A DNA stretch of 10,211 nt from Bacteroides sp. (GCA_030589965.1 JAUUZM010000079.1:1-10211); one strand, 5' to 3'. Numbered from the stretch's first letter, positions 1 to 6,678 are shown. Numbers and translations: made by a program. Notes: generated by a model from the letters alone, not told the origin.

Positions 1-125
1 CCTTTTTCGGAATAAATCCCATTCGCTGCGGGTCCTCTCCAGCGGGTAGGTTCCTGTGCACGGACAGATGCAGAAATGCCCATGACAAGCATAATCGTTA
101 AAAAGAAATATCTTACATTTTTCAT
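1..125 (-). CDS. PQQ-propeller (BamB-like) exported protein, N-terminal fragment
   Basis: Only the first 41 codons lie in the window; the gene continues past position 1. The ATG is at 125-123. The start of the protein is a Sec signal peptide: MKN, one Arg, a hydrophobic run (FFLTIMLVMGISASV) and a likely cleavage site after RA|QE near residue 23. The mature end reads QEPTRWRGPAANGIYSEKG. The W-R-G-P-x-x-N-G-I-Y pattern is what I recall from the first strand of PQQ-binding-like beta-propeller proteins of Bacteroidota (BamB/PQQ_2 type), usually about 400 residues long. It would therefore be exported to the periplasm; substrate and function are unknown. It lies 118 bp downstream of the methyltransferase gene on the same strand, so it could be co-transcribed or have its own weak promoter. 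The family call rests on a short stretch. Confidence 0.6.
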   Translation of the reverse strand, partial: MKNVRYFFLTIMLVMGISASVRAQEPTRWRGPAANGIYSEK

Positions 126-243
126 AATATTTAAATAATATTTTATCGACCTGTAAAAATAGAATTATTATGGTCGTGTACAGGCTAATGAATAAGCTAT
201 ACGGCTAATTAAAATCATTCTAAAGAAGTGGGATGGGAATCTG
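126..243. other. Spacer between methyltransferase and PQQ-propeller genes
   Basis: This is AT-rich non-coding DNA. On the minus strand it contains TATTTTTA (plus positions 154-161), which matches seven of eight positions of the Bacteroidota -7 element TAnnTTTG and lies about 28 nt from the propeller gene start. No convincing -33 TTTG is found 19-21 nt upstream of it (CCTG at best), so a promoter is possible but weak. A 6-bp inverted repeat CCTGTA/TACAGG (150-155 and 179-184) has a 23-nt loop and is probably chance. I see no intrinsic terminator after the methyltransferase gene. Confidence 0.3.
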
Positions 244-996
244 TTATCCTTTCCGAACTTTTATGGTAACAAACATGGAAAATTGGGAAGAAATGCCTGA
301 AGCTATGCGGTCAAGCAGATGAATAAAACCATATGTGAAGCCGGGGAGCAATTGCCTGAAAGAAACTCCACCGCTCAGCAGGTACAAAAATGGTGTATGA
401 TATTTAATTTTACTTATCTCAAACCCTTGAAAATCATTGGAAAAACGTTCCAGGTCTCGTTCAAAAACAATCCAGGGCAGGGCGCCATTTGCACCCGACA
501 TCGGACCACTGAGAGGGAATGACCAGTCCCCCGCAGGATCAAAGGGTTCATGATGGAAATTCTTGTAAATAAACCGGCCCCAGCAGCTGTTTGCCGGTTC
601 AATCATCATAATTACACCTCCCTTTTTCAGGACCCTTGATGCCTCTGCCAGGAACTTCTCACTATCCGGAATATGATGGAAGGTGTCAATCATAAAAATG
701 GCAGAGACAGAATTATTTTCAAAGGGCATATCAAGGGCGGAAAAAGTCATATCATTTCCCGGCAGATCAAGAATATCGCTGCAAATCAGATTGGGTATAA
801 ATTCTTTGAAAAATCCGCCGCCGGAACCGAGTTCAACAAGTATCCCCTCGGGAATATGATCAAGCTCAGAGACCATGGATGAGTACCATTTCGTATAGAG
901 CTTTCTCAGAAACCTTTTCCTGGTGATGATCTCTTTATGAAGAATGGTTCTTTCAGGAGAATCAAGTGGCAGGTCAATTTTGTATTTCAGTCCCAC
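244..996 (-). CDS. Class I SAM-dependent methyltransferase
   Basis: This 250-residue protein has a Methyltransf_11/UbiE-like Rossmann domain. Motif I is VELGSGGGF (54-62), which binds S-adenosylmethionine. The DTFHHIPD stretch (104-111) and the LKKGGVIMMIEP strand (123-134) are typical later motifs. It should be cytoplasmic and transfer a methyl group from SAM to an unidentified acceptor. The C-terminal third is rich in aromatic residues and hydrophobic segments, as in methyltransferases acting on lipids, quinones or sugars at the membrane, but this does not fix the substrate. The start is GTG at 996-994. It overlaps the TAG stop of the upstream fusion gene in the sequence TAGTG, which implies translational coupling and supports GTG over the next in-frame ATG (codon 41), which would remove the N-terminal lead-in to motif I. 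Its position after a methyltransferase-glycosyltransferase fusion suggests a role in the same glycan or glycolipid pathway (inference). Confidence 0.85.
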   Translation of the reverse strand: MGLKYKIDLPLDSPERTILHKEIITRKRFLRKLYTKWYSSMVSELDHIPEGILVELGSGGGFFKEFIPNLICSDILDLPGNDMTFSALDMPFENNSVSAIFMIDTFHHIPDSEKFLAEASRVLKKGGVIMMIEPANSCWGRFIYKNFHHEPFDPAGDWSFPLSGPMSGANGALPWIVFERDLERFSNDFQGFEISKIKYHTPFLYLLSGGVSFRQLLPGFTYGFIHLLDRIASGISSQFSMFVTIKVRKG

Positions 997-2396
997 TACT
1001 TAAACTTTAATTTCCCGGCAGCAAACCAGCACATTTTGATCAGAAGCCAGCCATGCCTGAACCTGCTGATCTGGGTCGAGCCATATTCCCGATCCCGGTA
1101 CCGGACAATGATTTCCGTTATTTTAAGGTTCAGCTTGGCAGCCCCAAATAATAGATCAAAATCTCCAAAGGGATCGAACTCTCCGAAATAATGCCGGTTG
1201 GCCTGGATTTTATCATAATCCGATTTGAGTAGAACCTTGGTGCCACACAATGTATCTTTTAGCCTTTGGCCTAATAAATAACTAAAAAACGCGCCGAAAA
1301 ATTTATTCCCCAGGTAGTTAAGAAAACGCATTGCCTGTTTTTCCATGGGATAAACCAGGCGGCAGCCATTGATAAATTCCCCTTTCCCATCTGCAATTGC
1401 CTCATAAAATTTCGGCATGTCCTCCGGAGGTGTAGTAAGGTCAGCGTCAAGAATCATCAAGATGTCCCCGCTGGCTTTCTCAAATCCTTCCCTCACGGCA
1501 TTTCCTTTCCCCTTCCCGCTTTGACGGAAAACCAGGACATCATGATCCTTATATTTCTGCTGCACCCGGATCATTTCCTCATAGGTATTGTCACCGGAAT
1601 GCCCTTCGACAAAAATAAACTGCTGATGGCTCCCGAAATCAGGCGTCTTTAGTATGGCATTTTCAATATTTCCCTTTTCGTTTCTGGCAGGCACTACAAT
1701 CGAAACGGAGTATTCCTTACGTCCTTCAGAAATAGGCTTTGCAGTCATAAAATTAATGAGGTCAAGACCATTTATCACGGGAAGATTTGCCAATATCCTG
1801 TTAAAAATGAAGCCTATGACCGGTACATACTTGGGAAGAAGAAGTTTCCTTTCCAGTTTAATGCTTTCAAATCCTTCCAGATGTAGCAGGTTGTCAATAT
1901 CTTTTACTGTGAGCCAGTTCTGAAAGGGTTGCTTTTTCTTCAAACCGAACAGTTCACCAAGCTTCAGAAAAGGTTCCCAGAAGTAATTATAACTGGATAA
2001 AACCAGCCGGGTATTTTCATTGCACATTTTTTTAATATTCCTGAGTGCAATCTGGATGTCCAATAAACTGCTGAGAAGATCCGAAATAATGATATAATCG
2101 AATTTTTCTTCGATCTCCATACTCTCAACATCGCAGACCCTGAAATCAAGTTCAGGATATTTTTCCTTTGCAATCCGGATCATATCTTCAGAAAAATCGA
2201 TTCCCAGTCCTTTTTCAGGGTTTACCGAGTGCAGCAAATCTCCTGTACCACATCCGATTTCTGCGACCCGGCTGTTTTCTGGTATGGTGAACTGGAAATA
2301 CTTCCGTATGGTTTTGTGGTACAGACGATTTCTCCGTTTCCATTTATCACGTGATTTAGCAATCCTGTTGAAATAATCAATCGTTTTTTCTCTCAT
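996..2396 (-). CDS. Methyltransferase-glycosyltransferase family 2 fusion protein
   Basis: This 466-residue protein has two catalytic domains. Residues 1-215 form a class I SAM methyltransferase, with motif I VAEIGCGTGD (44-53), the acidic end of strand 2 in GLGIDFSEDM (63-72), and a hydrophobic tail typical of Methyltransf_11-like proteins. Residues 229-466 form a GT-A fold family 2 glycosyltransferase. It starts with SIVVPARNE (232-240) and has the metal/nucleotide-binding DAD (317-319) followed by LTTPPEDM, then DTLCGTKVL (381-389). These resemble the dolichyl/undecaprenyl-phosphate mannose/glucose synthase (DPM1) group, which moves a sugar from a nucleotide to a polyprenyl phosphate on the cytoplasmic face. 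No C-terminal transmembrane hairpin is present. The ATG is at 2396-2394. Both domains look intact, with no frameshift at the junction. It is first in a minus-strand unit and overlaps the next methyltransferase gene by one base. I recall this domain pair from other Bacteroidota; acceptor and sugar are unknown. Confidence 0.88.
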   Translation of the reverse strand: MREKTIDYFNRIAKSRDKWKRRNRLYHKTIRKYFQFTIPENSRVAEIGCGTGDLLHSVNPEKGLGIDFSEDMIRIAKEKYPELDFRVCDVESMEIEEKFDYIIISDLLSSLLDIQIALRNIKKMCNENTRLVLSSYNYFWEPFLKLGELFGLKKKQPFQNWLTVKDIDNLLHLEGFESIKLERKLLLPKYVPVIGFIFNRILANLPVINGLDLINFMTAKPISEGRKEYSVSIVVPARNEKGNIENAILKTPDFGSHQQFIFVEGHSGDNTYEEMIRVQQKYKDHDVLVFRQSGKGKGNAVREGFEKASGDILMILDADLTTPPEDMPKFYEAIADGKGEFINGCRLVYPMEKQAMRFLNYLGNKFFGAFFSYLLGQRLKDTLCGTKVLLKSDYDKIQANRHYFGEFDPFGDFDLLFGAAKLNLKITEIIVRYRDREYGSTQISRFRHGWLLIKMCWFAAGKLKFK

Positions 2397-2422
2397 TCAA
2401 ACCAGTTTTATTGACCGGGGGC

Positions 2423-2430
2423 TAAAGGTA
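2423..2430 (-). promoter_or_regulatory. Possible -7 element for the methyltransferase-GT2 fusion
   Basis: On the minus strand this reads TACCTTTA, seven of eight positions of the Bacteroidota -7 consensus TAnnTTTG. It lies 26 bp upstream of the fusion's ATG, giving a leader of roughly 20 nt. No good TTTG -33 box is seen at the right distance, so the call is weak. It shares the 101-bp divergent spacer with the promoter of the plus-strand membrane protein. Confidence 0.25.
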
Positions 2431-2443
2431 AATAAATATTTTC

Positions 2444-2474
2444 TTTGATATTAATCAGGTTATATTAAAATTTG
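2444..2474 (+). promoter_or_regulatory. Bacteroidota-type housekeeping promoter for the GT-C-like gene
   Basis: TTTG at 2444-2447 is followed, after 19 nt, by AAAATTTG at 2467-2474. That matches the Bacteroidota primary-sigma pattern TTTG-N19-21-TAnnTTTG with one mismatch (first T of the -7 box). Transcription would start near 2481, about 17 nt before the ATG at 2498. Confidence 0.45.
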
Positions 2475-2497
2475 TGGCCTAAACTTACATTTGGATC

Positions 2498-4459
2498 ATG
2501 GCCAAAAAGCAAGCTCACGCAAAACCCAAATTGACATTATTCGAGATGATTGACGGATTTTTCGAAAAACGTCTTTCCCTCTTTTTCATTCTGAGTGTTG
2601 TCCTGACAGCCGTTCTGGGATTTTACCTTTTTGAGGTTCGCATCAGTGAAGGCGGCGATGATTCAGGATACATTGAATCTGCTAAAAAATTCATGGATGG
2701 TGTTGCGTATCCGGGGTTTCATGGGACTTTCTATTCAATTTTTCTGAGCTGGGTGATGAGGATTGTCGGATTTAAAATCTTTCTGTTCAAGTCTACCTCT
2801 TATCTCTTTCTGATCGGACACCTATTCTTCTTTTACTATACCTTCAAGGGAAAGATAAGCTCCACCGTACTTGTTATGGCATTGCTTATAAGTTCCGTTA
2901 GCTCTGAGCTTTTGTATTTCGGCAGTCAGACATATACAGAGGCCATGTACCTCTTTTTGCAATCGGCCCTGTTTTACCTGATTATCCGGCATTACAATGA
3001 GATCAAGGATAATTACAGGCTGATCCTTAAGAATTGGTGGACAGTACTCCTGGTCGGACTTCTGCTATTCACAATGTCAATAACCCGTAATATTGGAATC
3101 CTGGTTCTGGGTGTGGTCCTTCTCTATCTGCTTACAGAGAAGAAGTTTTACCTTGCGGGATATACTCTAATAAGCTTCATATTATTCAGGATACCTTTTG
3201 GGATCTACAAATCGCATCGCTGGAATATCCATGGGGAAGACATGAGCGTGCAACTCAATGGACTTCTTCTGAAAAATTATTATAATCCTTCCCAGGGGAA
3301 AGAGGATTTCGGGGGAATGATTGACAGGTTCCTGGAAAATTCACAAATCTATTTGTCCAGACTTTTTATGAGCGGGGCCGGGTTAAAAGATCCCTCCAAT
3401 TCGGATACGAGTGTAATAGTAACTGTTATAATCTATGTGCTTTTTGCCCTTGCAATATATTTCGCCATCAGGAAAAGCCGGGTTATGAGATTCGTTGGCT
3501 ATTACCTGGGAATTATTCTTTTCGTGACCTTTGTTATCCTGCAGCAGCACTGGGGACAAATGCGTCTTATTATAATTTATATCCCCCTGATATTTATTTT
3601 GCTTCCATGGGGATTAACTGAATTGGGGAAAGTCAAAAAACTCCGCCTGCTCCAGCCGGCACTTGTACTGTTTCTGATTATTATATTTTTCAAATTATTC
3701 GGGTTCTCGGTTAATAAGGCCAAGGCAAATAATGATGTATTGATGAAGAACCTAAAGGGGAATAAGTATACCGGTTATACGCCAGACTGGGTTAGTTTCC
3801 TTAAGATGAGTGAATGGTCGGCCAGGAATATTCCCGAAGAATCCATGATTGCTTCCCGTAAACCCTCCATGTCTTTTATTTATGGGGATGGACGGGGATT
3901 CTTTGGTCTTTACCGCTTCCCATCCCTGGCAGCTGATACAGCACTGGCCAGGATGGAAAGATTACCAGGGGACCCGTATATTCTCAATGATAGAATTCTC
4001 AGATCCAGCGGAATGCCCCGTGAATTTGAACTGGGTATGAAAAGAAATGTTGAGGCTTTTATGACCGCCGGAGATACCGTTTACTCCGTATTCTATTTCC
4101 CGGAAGAGTATATTCCCAGTTACCAATCCCTTCTCCAACAGTATAATATTAAGGTGGAAACAGATCTGGATTTTCTTCGTGACAGAATATCTGCCAGTGG
4201 TAAACCAGGCATGGCAATCGTTCCCGACAGCCTGATCAACCTACTGCATCGAAACAATGTTGATTACCTGATTCGTGGAAACCTTCGTCTGAATCCTGCT
4301 CAGAAAACAGAGCGGGTAATCAATACTGTACACCGCTATATGTATTATATGGAACAGAAGTATTACGGGATATTCAGCCAGACTCATCAGATTGGAGACA
4401 ATAATGGGGAGCCGGCCTATTTATTTCAAATCCACTGGGAAAGATTTGGACTCGATTAA
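2498..4459 (+). CDS. Polytopic membrane protein, GT-C/GT39-like glycosyltransferase
   Basis: This 653-residue protein has about 11 hydrophobic segments between residues 27 and 410, then a soluble C-terminal region of about 240 residues, presumably periplasmic. The first loop after helix 1 carries EGGDDSGYI (51-59). An acidic pair in this position is the hallmark of GT-C enzymes (GT39/ArnT/PMT-like), where it binds the polyprenyl-phosphate sugar and the acceptor. A charged, aromatic stretch GYTPDWVSFLKMSEW at the start of the soluble region, followed by IPEESMIASRKPS, resembles what I recall from Bacteroidota proteins annotated as glycosyltransferase family 39. It likely moves a sugar from undecaprenyl-phosphate to a lipid, glycan or protein outside the membrane; the acceptor is unknown. 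The ATG at 2498 has a matching promoter just upstream. It is divergent from the polyprenyl-phosphate sugar synthase-like fusion, a possible donor supplier. Its TAA overlaps the stop codon of the convergent DUF4252-like gene. Confidence 0.72.
   Translation: MAKKQAHAKPKLTLFEMIDGFFEKRLSLFFILSVVLTAVLGFYLFEVRISEGGDDSGYIESAKKFMDGVAYPGFHGTFYSIFLSWVMRIVGFKIFLFKSTSYLFLIGHLFFFYYTFKGKISSTVLVMALLISSVSSELLYFGSQTYTEAMYLFLQSALFYLIIRHYNEIKDNYRLILKNWWTVLLVGLLLFTMSITRNIGILVLGVVLLYLLTEKKFYLAGYTLISFILFRIPFGIYKSHRWNIHGEDMSVQLNGLLLKNYYNPSQGKEDFGGMIDRFLENSQIYLSRLFMSGAGLKDPSNSDTSVIVTVIIYVLFALAIYFAIRKSRVMRFVGYYLGIILFVTFVILQQHWGQMRLIIIYIPLIFILLPWGLTELGKVKKLRLLQPALVLFLIIIFFKLFGFSVNKAKANNDVLMKNLKGNKYTGYTPDWVSFLKMSEWSARNIPEESMIASRKPSMSFIYGDGRGFFGLYRFPSLAADTALARMERLPGDPYILNDRILRSSGMPREFELGMKRNVEAFMTAGDTVYSVFYFPEEYIPSYQSLLQQYNIKVETDLDFLRDRISASGKPGMAIVPDSLINLLHRNNVDYLIRGNLRLNPAQKTERVINTVHRYMYYMEQKYYGIFSQTHQIGDNNGEPAYLFQIHWERFGLD
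4456..4459. other. Overlapping convergent stop codons (TTAA)
   Basis: The plus-strand membrane protein gene ends with TAA at 4457-4459 and the minus-strand DUF4252-like gene ends with TAA read from 4458 to 4456. Both stops are encoded in the single palindrome TTAA. No room is left for an intergenic terminator, so each transcript must run into the other gene. Confidence 0.9.
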
Positions 4460-4959
4460 ATTTTCCGGACATATTTGGTTTGTTCTATGCCTGTAACCTC
4501 AAAAAGGCTTTTCATCAGGTCCCGGTCCATTCTACCCTTTATCCTGATCATTACATTCTCCTCTCCTCCTACAACGACATAGAGTTCAGAGATCCGTTCA
4601 TTCTGCTCTTTTGCGAGGATCAGCACATCTTCATCACCGTTTTGGACATGCAACAAAGGAACAACACCCTTATCGGGTTCAACCCTTGAAAGTATCCTGG
4701 CAAGATTTATCTGTTTATTGATCTCGGGATTTTCGATGACAAGTAATTTCACGGATTGAATGGATCTCAGCAGCTCCTGTTCCTCATGTTCAAGATCTGC
4801 AATGTTTCCTGCCATTCGGCATAGAAATCCGGGCACCGTAAGGCTTACTACTCCATCCTCTCCCCGGAAAGCAGAATAGATCTCATCAAATTCACTGGTC
4901 TGAGCCTGAAGTCCCACTCCGAAAAGGATCAGGCATAAAAGTACAATCGAATTTTTCAT
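4456..4959 (-). CDS. Exported DUF4252-like protein
   Basis: This 167-residue protein begins with a Sec signal peptide (MKN, hydrophobic core IVLLCLILFGVG, cleavage near LQA|Q at 19-20). There is no lipobox cysteine at the cleavage site, so it should be a soluble periplasmic or secreted protein rather than a lipoprotein. The mature part has the pattern I associate with DUF4252: an FDEIYSAFRGEDGVVSLTVP opening, a central SVKLLVIENPE strand, DEDVLILAKEQNERISELYV (109-128), and an EENVMIRIKGRMD strand before a short helix. Function is unknown for this family; as I recall, its members often sit beside ECF sigma factor genes in Bacteroidota. No sigma factor is in the window, but a good ECF-type promoter precedes this gene. 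The ATG is at 4959-4957. The stop codon overlaps that of the convergent GT-C-like gene by two bases (the reading frames overlap by four). Confidence 0.78.
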   Translation of the reverse strand: MKNSIVLLCLILFGVGLQAQTSEFDEIYSAFRGEDGVVSLTVPGFLCRMAGNIADLEHEEQELLRSIQSVKLLVIENPEINKQINLARILSRVEPDKGVVPLLHVQNGDEDVLILAKEQNERISELYVVVGGEENVMIRIKGRMDRDLMKSLFEVTGIEQTKYVRKI

Positions 4960-4987
4960 CCTTTTTCATATTAAGTTCTGAATATAG

Positions 4988-5013
4988 GACGAGTACACGA
5001 GGCATTCGTTACA
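4988..5013 (-). promoter_or_regulatory. ECF-sigma-type promoter for the DUF4252-like gene
   Basis: On the minus strand TGTAAC (plus 5008-5013) is followed after exactly 16 nt by CGTC (plus 4988-4991). This matches the well-known extracytoplasmic-function sigma pattern (AAC-containing -35 box, 16-17 nt, CGTC/CGAC -10), as for the Bacillus SigX/SigM/SigW class. Transcription would start about 22 nt upstream of the ATG at 4959. No Bacteroidota housekeeping -7 box (TAnnTTTG) was found in the same spacer. The assignment is by pattern only. Confidence 0.5.
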
Positions 5014-5044
5014 TTGAAACCGTAAAATACTATAAGAATCACCC

Positions 5045-5058
5045 CCGGTGATCACCGG
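5045..5058. repeat. Perfect 14-bp palindrome, possible operator
   Basis: CCGGTGATCACCGG is exactly self-complementary and GC-rich within an otherwise AT-rich 145-bp spacer. It lies 31 bp upstream of the ECF-like -35 box of the DUF4252-like gene and 46 bp after the stop codon of the 86-residue gene. As RNA it could fold as a 5-bp stem with a GATC loop, but no U-run follows on either strand, so it is not a standard intrinsic terminator. A binding site for a dimeric regulator, or a small hairpin at the mRNA end, are the alternatives. Confidence 0.45.
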
Positions 5059-5104
5059 TGAGCAGGGTAAAATATAAAACTTTAAGATCAGAACGTCCTT
5101 TTGC

Positions 5105-5365
5105 CTAAGCCTTTGAAAGCATCCTGGGAGTAGCCAGAATTTTTTCTTCACCGATATTTACAGTTGCCGTGCGGGCACCTATTTCTTCGATAATTCCCTC
5201 TGCGGACCAATTGCTCTTTGCTACCTTGACAGTATCGCCAACCTGGAATTTTCTAAATCCATTTTTCTTTAAATTGGATGAAGCCTGCTTGATAGTCTTC
5301 TCCAATTCTCTTAATTCCCTGGCAGAGAGCTGATGTAATTCCTTTCCATCTACCTTAATATCCAT
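5105..5365 (-). CDS. Small protein with KOW/SH3-like C-terminal half, unknown function
   Basis: This 86-residue protein is probably cytoplasmic; it has no signal peptide or membrane segment. Residues 1-37 are highly charged and likely helical (SARELRELEKTIKQA). Residues 41-86 look like a small beta-barrel of the KOW/SH3 kind: FQVGDTVKV, then GIIEEIGARTATVNIG, then a final strand ending in LSKA. The spacing of VGD.V.V, G.I.EI and A.V.IG resembles the KOW-like segment near the C-terminus of MutS2 and other RNA/ribosome-binding modules, so nucleic-acid binding is possible, but this is inference. I do not recognise the family. The ATG is at 5365-5363, with AT-rich sequence and no Shine-Dalgarno upstream. 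It is a stand-alone gene, divergent from the radical SAM gene. Confidence 0.65.
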   Translation of the reverse strand: MDIKVDGKELHQLSARELRELEKTIKQASSNLKKNGFRKFQVGDTVKVAKSNWSAEGIIEEIGARTATVNIGEEKILATPRMLSKA

Positions 5366-5583
5366 AGCAATAAATCAAAAAATAATAATCAATTCAATTC
5401 AGTTATCAAAGGAACGATAAATTATTAAACTAATTGTATCGAGTGATCAAAAAAATAAGGTTTACACTCCAACTCCCCGAATTCACCGATATTGCAGGCA
5501 ACTTGACCGATTTTTACCTGTCTGTAATTTTGAAGCAGTCTATTTTTATATCATAATTATTTGCTGAAGTAAAAACCTGTAGA
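5366..5583. other. Divergent spacer, 86-residue gene / radical SAM gene
   Basis: This 218-bp AT-rich spacer carries a good plus-strand promoter (listed separately). A weak minus-strand -7 candidate, TTCCTTTG, lies at plus 5407-5414, with one mismatch to TAnnTTTG and no convincing -33 box. No short reading frame that could encode a peptide substrate for the radical SAM enzyme was found: there is no plus-strand ATG before 5584, and the single minus-strand ATG I see (near 5551) reaches a stop after two codons. Confidence 0.4.
5502..5532 (+). promoter_or_regulatory. Bacteroidota-type promoter for the radical SAM gene
   Basis: TAATTTTG (5525-5532) matches the -7 consensus TAnnTTTG at every fixed position. 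CTTG (5502-5505), three of four bases of the -33 box, lies 19 nt upstream. The expected start of transcription is near 5539, leaving a leader of about 45 nt before the ATG at 5584. Confidence 0.55.
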
Positions 5584-6678
5584 ATGAAAAAGGAACAACA
5601 ATACCTGGAAACATTTAAGGAAAATCTCGAGCACTTCTTTTATGATGCGGTTGACTTAAATCTAACCAACCTGCGGCAATGCGGATTCTGGATAAAGACC
5701 ATGAACCATCAAAACCAGGCCGCCGAATTACGCCAGAAAAGACTGGACAAAGGATTGCCAGCCCCTCCCCTGATGATTTGCAGCATTACCAATCGCTGCA
5801 ACCTGGTTTGCAAGGGATGCTACGCAAGAAACCAGAACCGCAGAAAGGGGATGGAGATCAACCCTCAGAGGTTTGAGAAACTGGCACGGGAGGCATCAGA
5901 AATAGGCACAAACATAATTATGATAGCCGGAGGAGAACCACTGCTTCGCAAGGATATCCTGGAAGCAGCAGGTAGGGTAAAAGAAACTGTGTTCCCGGTA
6001 ATAACCAATGGGACCCTGCTTAATGGTGATTATATCAGACTTTTCAAAAAGCACAGGAATTTAATACCTATACTTAGCATAGAGGGTGATCCGGAAAGTA
6101 TGGAGGAGAGAAGAGGGCCAGGATTATATGGAAAAGTTGTTTCAGTGGCCGAGATTTTACGAAGGAGCAAAATGTTTTTTGGATTATCATTGACACTAAC
6201 ACGGGATAACTTCGAACAACTAACAGATACGAAGGTGCTGCAACATTATCATAAACTCGGCAGCAGGGTTTTCTTCTTTATTGAATATGTTCCCTCATCT
6301 GAGAATGACGTCATTCATTGTTTAAGCGAGGAACAAAAAATGCGTTTACCTGAACTCATTCATCAAATCCGTGAATCACTTCCGGGATTGTATGTATGCC
6401 TTCCGGGAGAAGAAGAACAATATGGAGGATGTCTTGCAGCAGGAAGAGGGTTTATACATATCAGCTCAACAGGAGATGTGGAACCCTGTCCTTTTGCACC
6501 GTATTCAGATTCCAACATCATAGATATGCCCTTAACAGATGCGCTTGACTCGCTATTTTTAAGCAGGATACGCAGCAGCCATAACCTGCTGACGGAATCG
6601 GCTGGAGGCTGTACACTCTGGGAAAACAGAAAATGGGTGGAGGAGCAATTGAATAAACCAGAGTCACTCAGCGCTTAA
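5584..6678 (+). CDS. Radical SAM enzyme with a cysteine-containing C-terminal extension
   Basis: This 364-residue cytoplasmic enzyme belongs to the radical SAM superfamily, which cleaves SAM with a [4Fe-4S] cluster to start radical chemistry. The cluster motif is CNLVCKGC (C72, C76, C79), the SAM-binding GGEP is at 116-119, and the TNGTLLN strand is at 141-147. After the barrel, the C-terminal part has GGC (C283), the segment HISSTGDVEPCPF (C302) and GGC (C343). The layout recalls the SPASM/twitch part of PqqE/NirJ/MoaA-like proteins but with fewer cysteines, so at most one auxiliary cluster seems likely. Residues 1-60 form a helical N-terminal extension. The substrate is unknown: no peptide precursor, cofactor gene or partner lies beside it. 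The ATG at 5584 fits the promoter. It converges on the sugar kinase fusion with a 23-bp gap. The superfamily is certain; the subfamily is not. Confidence 0.88.
   Translation: MKKEQQYLETFKENLEHFFYDAVDLNLTNLRQCGFWIKTMNHQNQAAELRQKRLDKGLPAPPLMICSITNRCNLVCKGCYARNQNRRKGMEINPQRFEKLAREASEIGTNIIMIAGGEPLLRKDILEAAGRVKETVFPVITNGTLLNGDYIRLFKKHRNLIPILSIEGDPESMEERRGPGLYGKVVSVAEILRRSKMFFGLSLTLTRDNFEQLTDTKVLQHYHKLGSRVFFFIEYVPSSENDVIHCLSEEQKMRLPELIHQIRESLPGLYVCLPGEEEQYGGCLAAGRGFIHISSTGDVEPCPFAPYSDSNIIDMPLTDALDSLFLSRIRSSHNLLTESAGGCTLWENRKWVEEQLNKPESLSA

Noticed and set aside
150..184. Inverted repeat CCTGTA/TACAGG as a terminator or operator
   Set aside because: Six-base arms with a 23-nt loop and no T-run; such pairs are common by chance.
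4966..5151. 61-codon minus-strand open frame covering the DUF4252 upstream spacer
   Set aside because: It overlaps the end of the 86-residue gene in another frame and spans the ECF-like promoter and palindrome; the composition looks random.
5147..5493. 12-base direct repeat TTCACCGATATT at 5147-5158 and 5482-5493
   Set aside because: One copy is inside the 86-residue coding region and the other in the spacer; a few 12-base matches are expected by chance in a 10-kb window.
5366..5583. Hidden RiPP precursor peptide gene before the radical SAM enzyme
   Set aside because: No plus-strand ATG occurs in the spacer and the only minus-strand ATG I found is followed by a stop after two codons.
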